From NCBI GenBank assembly GCA_029027825.1, contig CP093399.1:3596001-3660000 (forward strand): 64,000 nucleotides of DNA. The letters are read 5' to 3'. Below are positions 62,939 through 64,000 of this stretch, in pieces (position 1 is the stretch's first letter; each line of letters begins with the position of its first letter). The position numbers and the translations under genes are program-made. The DNA comes from Rs1 sp029027825 (lineage in GTDB: Bacteria; Pseudomonadota; Gammaproteobacteria; Pseudomonadales; Balneatricaceae). Below the pieces are notes generated by a model. It worked only from the letters and a program-made list of their open reading frames with translations. It was not told the DNA's origin and searched no databases.

Positions 62939-64000
62939 TTAGCGCTCCACCAATTGCACACGTTTGTTATAGATATTTAACAGCCATGAAATCGATAGGC
63001 TGATAAACATATAGAAAGCCATGGTCATACCGACCATTTCCACTGCATGCCCTGCTTGATTAAGTCCCGTTTGCATAAATAGCGAGACGATGTCGGCATA
63101 GCCAATAGCAATGGCTAGCGATGAGTTCTTCACGGTATTCATCCACTGACTAATCATGGGAGGCACTATCGCGGGCATCGCCTGCGGGATAATCACCAGC
63201 GCCATCACTCGTCCGGGTTTAAGGCCTATCGCCATGGCTGCGTCATGTTGACCACGACTCACCGACAAAACACCCGCACGTACACTCTCAGCTATCTGCG
63301 CCGAGTGATAAATACTCAGGGCTAGTAATAATGCTAAGAAAGACGGAGGTAACGTGGTGCCGCCGACAAAGTTAAAACCTTCTAACACAGGCATATCCCA
63401 ACTCAGCGGTGACCCCGTCAGTACAAAGGTGATCCCGGGGAGCGCTGTTAAAATTAATATCGAGCGCAGCAGTATAGGGGTCTGTTCACCGGATGTATCT
63501 TGGGTATTGTGTGCCTTGTGGCGCATGATTAACACTGCAATCACCGCGACCACAAAGGCAAGTGCCGTCACCCAAAACAGTGCACCGAAGACAGGTGTCG
63601 CCATATACAAGCCGCGATTGTTGAGTAGCAACATTTCAGAGCCAAAAGATATGTCGAGGGTTTTTCTAACCACCGGCAATAAGCTGAATACACCGATATA
63701 CCAAAAGACAATTTGTATCAGCAGCGGAATATTTCTGAATATTTCTATGTAGGCCAAAGTAACTTTAGAGACCAGCCAGTTATTCGACAGGCGCATCACG
63801 CCTATCACGAAACCGAAGATGGTCGAAACGATGATCGCCAAAAAAGAGATATATAAGGTATTGAGGGCACCTATAATAAAAATATCACCATAAGTGCCGA
63901 TCCCTGGGGTGTACTCGACCAATTTGAAATCTGAGTCAAAGCCCGCGACACTACTGAGGAAGCTAAAGCCGGTACTCATACCGCGCGCTGCCAAGTTTTC
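62939..64000 (-). CDS. aapQ: General L-amino acid ABC transporter, permease AapQ (partial, 5' end outside window)
   Basis: The visible 353 codons contain the C-terminal part of an AapQ/BztB permease: the N-terminal block NLAARGMSTGFSFL, a long inter-helix insertion, and the EAA loop (HDAAMAIGLKPGRVMALVIIPQ). The frame stays open to the window edge (ENLAARG), and family members have about 30-40 more residues upstream, so the start lies beyond 64000. Pairs with AapM; the substrate-binding aapJ presumably lies upstream, outside the window. Confidence 0.93.
   Translation of the reverse strand, partial: ENLAARGMSTGFSFLSSVAGFDSDFKLVEYTPGIGTYGDIFIIGALNTLYISFLAIIVSTIFGFVIGVMRLSNNWLVSKVTLAYIEIFRNIPLLIQIVFWYIGVFSLLPVVRKTLDISFGSEMLLLNNRGLYMATPVFGALFWVTALAFVVAVIAVLIMRHKAHNTQDTSGEQTPILLRSILILTALPGITFVLTGSPLSWDMPVLEGFNFVGGTTLPPSFLALLLALSIYHSAQIAESVRAGVLSVSRGQHDAAMAIGLKPGRVMALVIIPQAMPAIVPPMISQWMNTVKNSSLAIAIGYADIVSLFMQTGLNQAGHAVEMVGMTMAFYMFISLSISWLLNIYNKRVQLVER

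Overview
The window looks like a chromosomal segment of a marine gammaproteobacterium, perhaps of the Cellvibrionales/Alteromonadales type. Three things point there: a sodium-type flagellar stator pair (PomA/PomB) divergent from xseB-ispA-dxs, the order ribD-ribE-ribBA-ribH-nusB-thiL-pgpA-ribA behind nrdR, and a NorR-controlled single-subunit nitric oxide reductase. The genus is not identifiable from sequence alone. I see no rRNA, tRNA, CRISPR array or intact transposase.

Layout. 1-3.2 kb: AT-rich accessory stretch with a membrane di-iron desaturase-like gene and an overlapping pair related to both subunits of B12-dependent glutamate mutase. 3.5-9.8 kb: a dual-sensor EAL protein, a small membrane protein, a chemoreceptor and ogt. 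10-19.4 kb: two long paralogous ABC-exporter-like proteins whose nucleotide-binding halves have lost every catalytic motif, separated by a DUF3010 gene and a repeat island; the second is coupled to hrpB. 19.5-25 kb: a queuosine-tRNA mannosyltransferase-like gene, a second chemoreceptor, a nested repeat and pomAB. 25.5-35.7 kb: isoprenoid precursor genes, then the riboflavin/thiamine/lipid housekeeping operon on the minus strand. 36-44 kb: two AGCS amino acid:cation symporters, glyA, an anchored glutaredoxin-like protein and ettA. 44.5-49.7 kb: a PilZ gene and a YnbA/YnbC-type lipid operon in which ynbC carries two in-frame ochre codons and the patatin-like member has lost its catalytic dyad. 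49.8-55.2 kb: norB/norR with a readable sigma-54 promoter and NorR sites, then trhP. 55.3-60.6 kb: a DUF1287 protein, a four-gene J-domain operon of unknown function and a metallophosphoesterase. 60.7-64 kb: an Aap-type amino acid ABC transporter whose aapQ runs off the window.

The intergenic regions carry several families of short non-coding inverted-repeat elements. Family A (ends CCTGAATC...GATTCAGG, about 70 to 210 bp, at least eight full, deleted or solitary copies) lies next to ogt, ettA, pilZ, norB and the J-domain operon. Families B and C (ends CCTGATT...AATCAGG) leave 8-bp target duplications. One B copy is nested inside an A copy, and the two C copies have exchanged flanks in a cointegrate-like pattern. 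The most promising uncharacterised systems are the tandem pseudo-ABC proteins, the J-domain operon, and the glutamate-mutase-like pair beside the desaturase.
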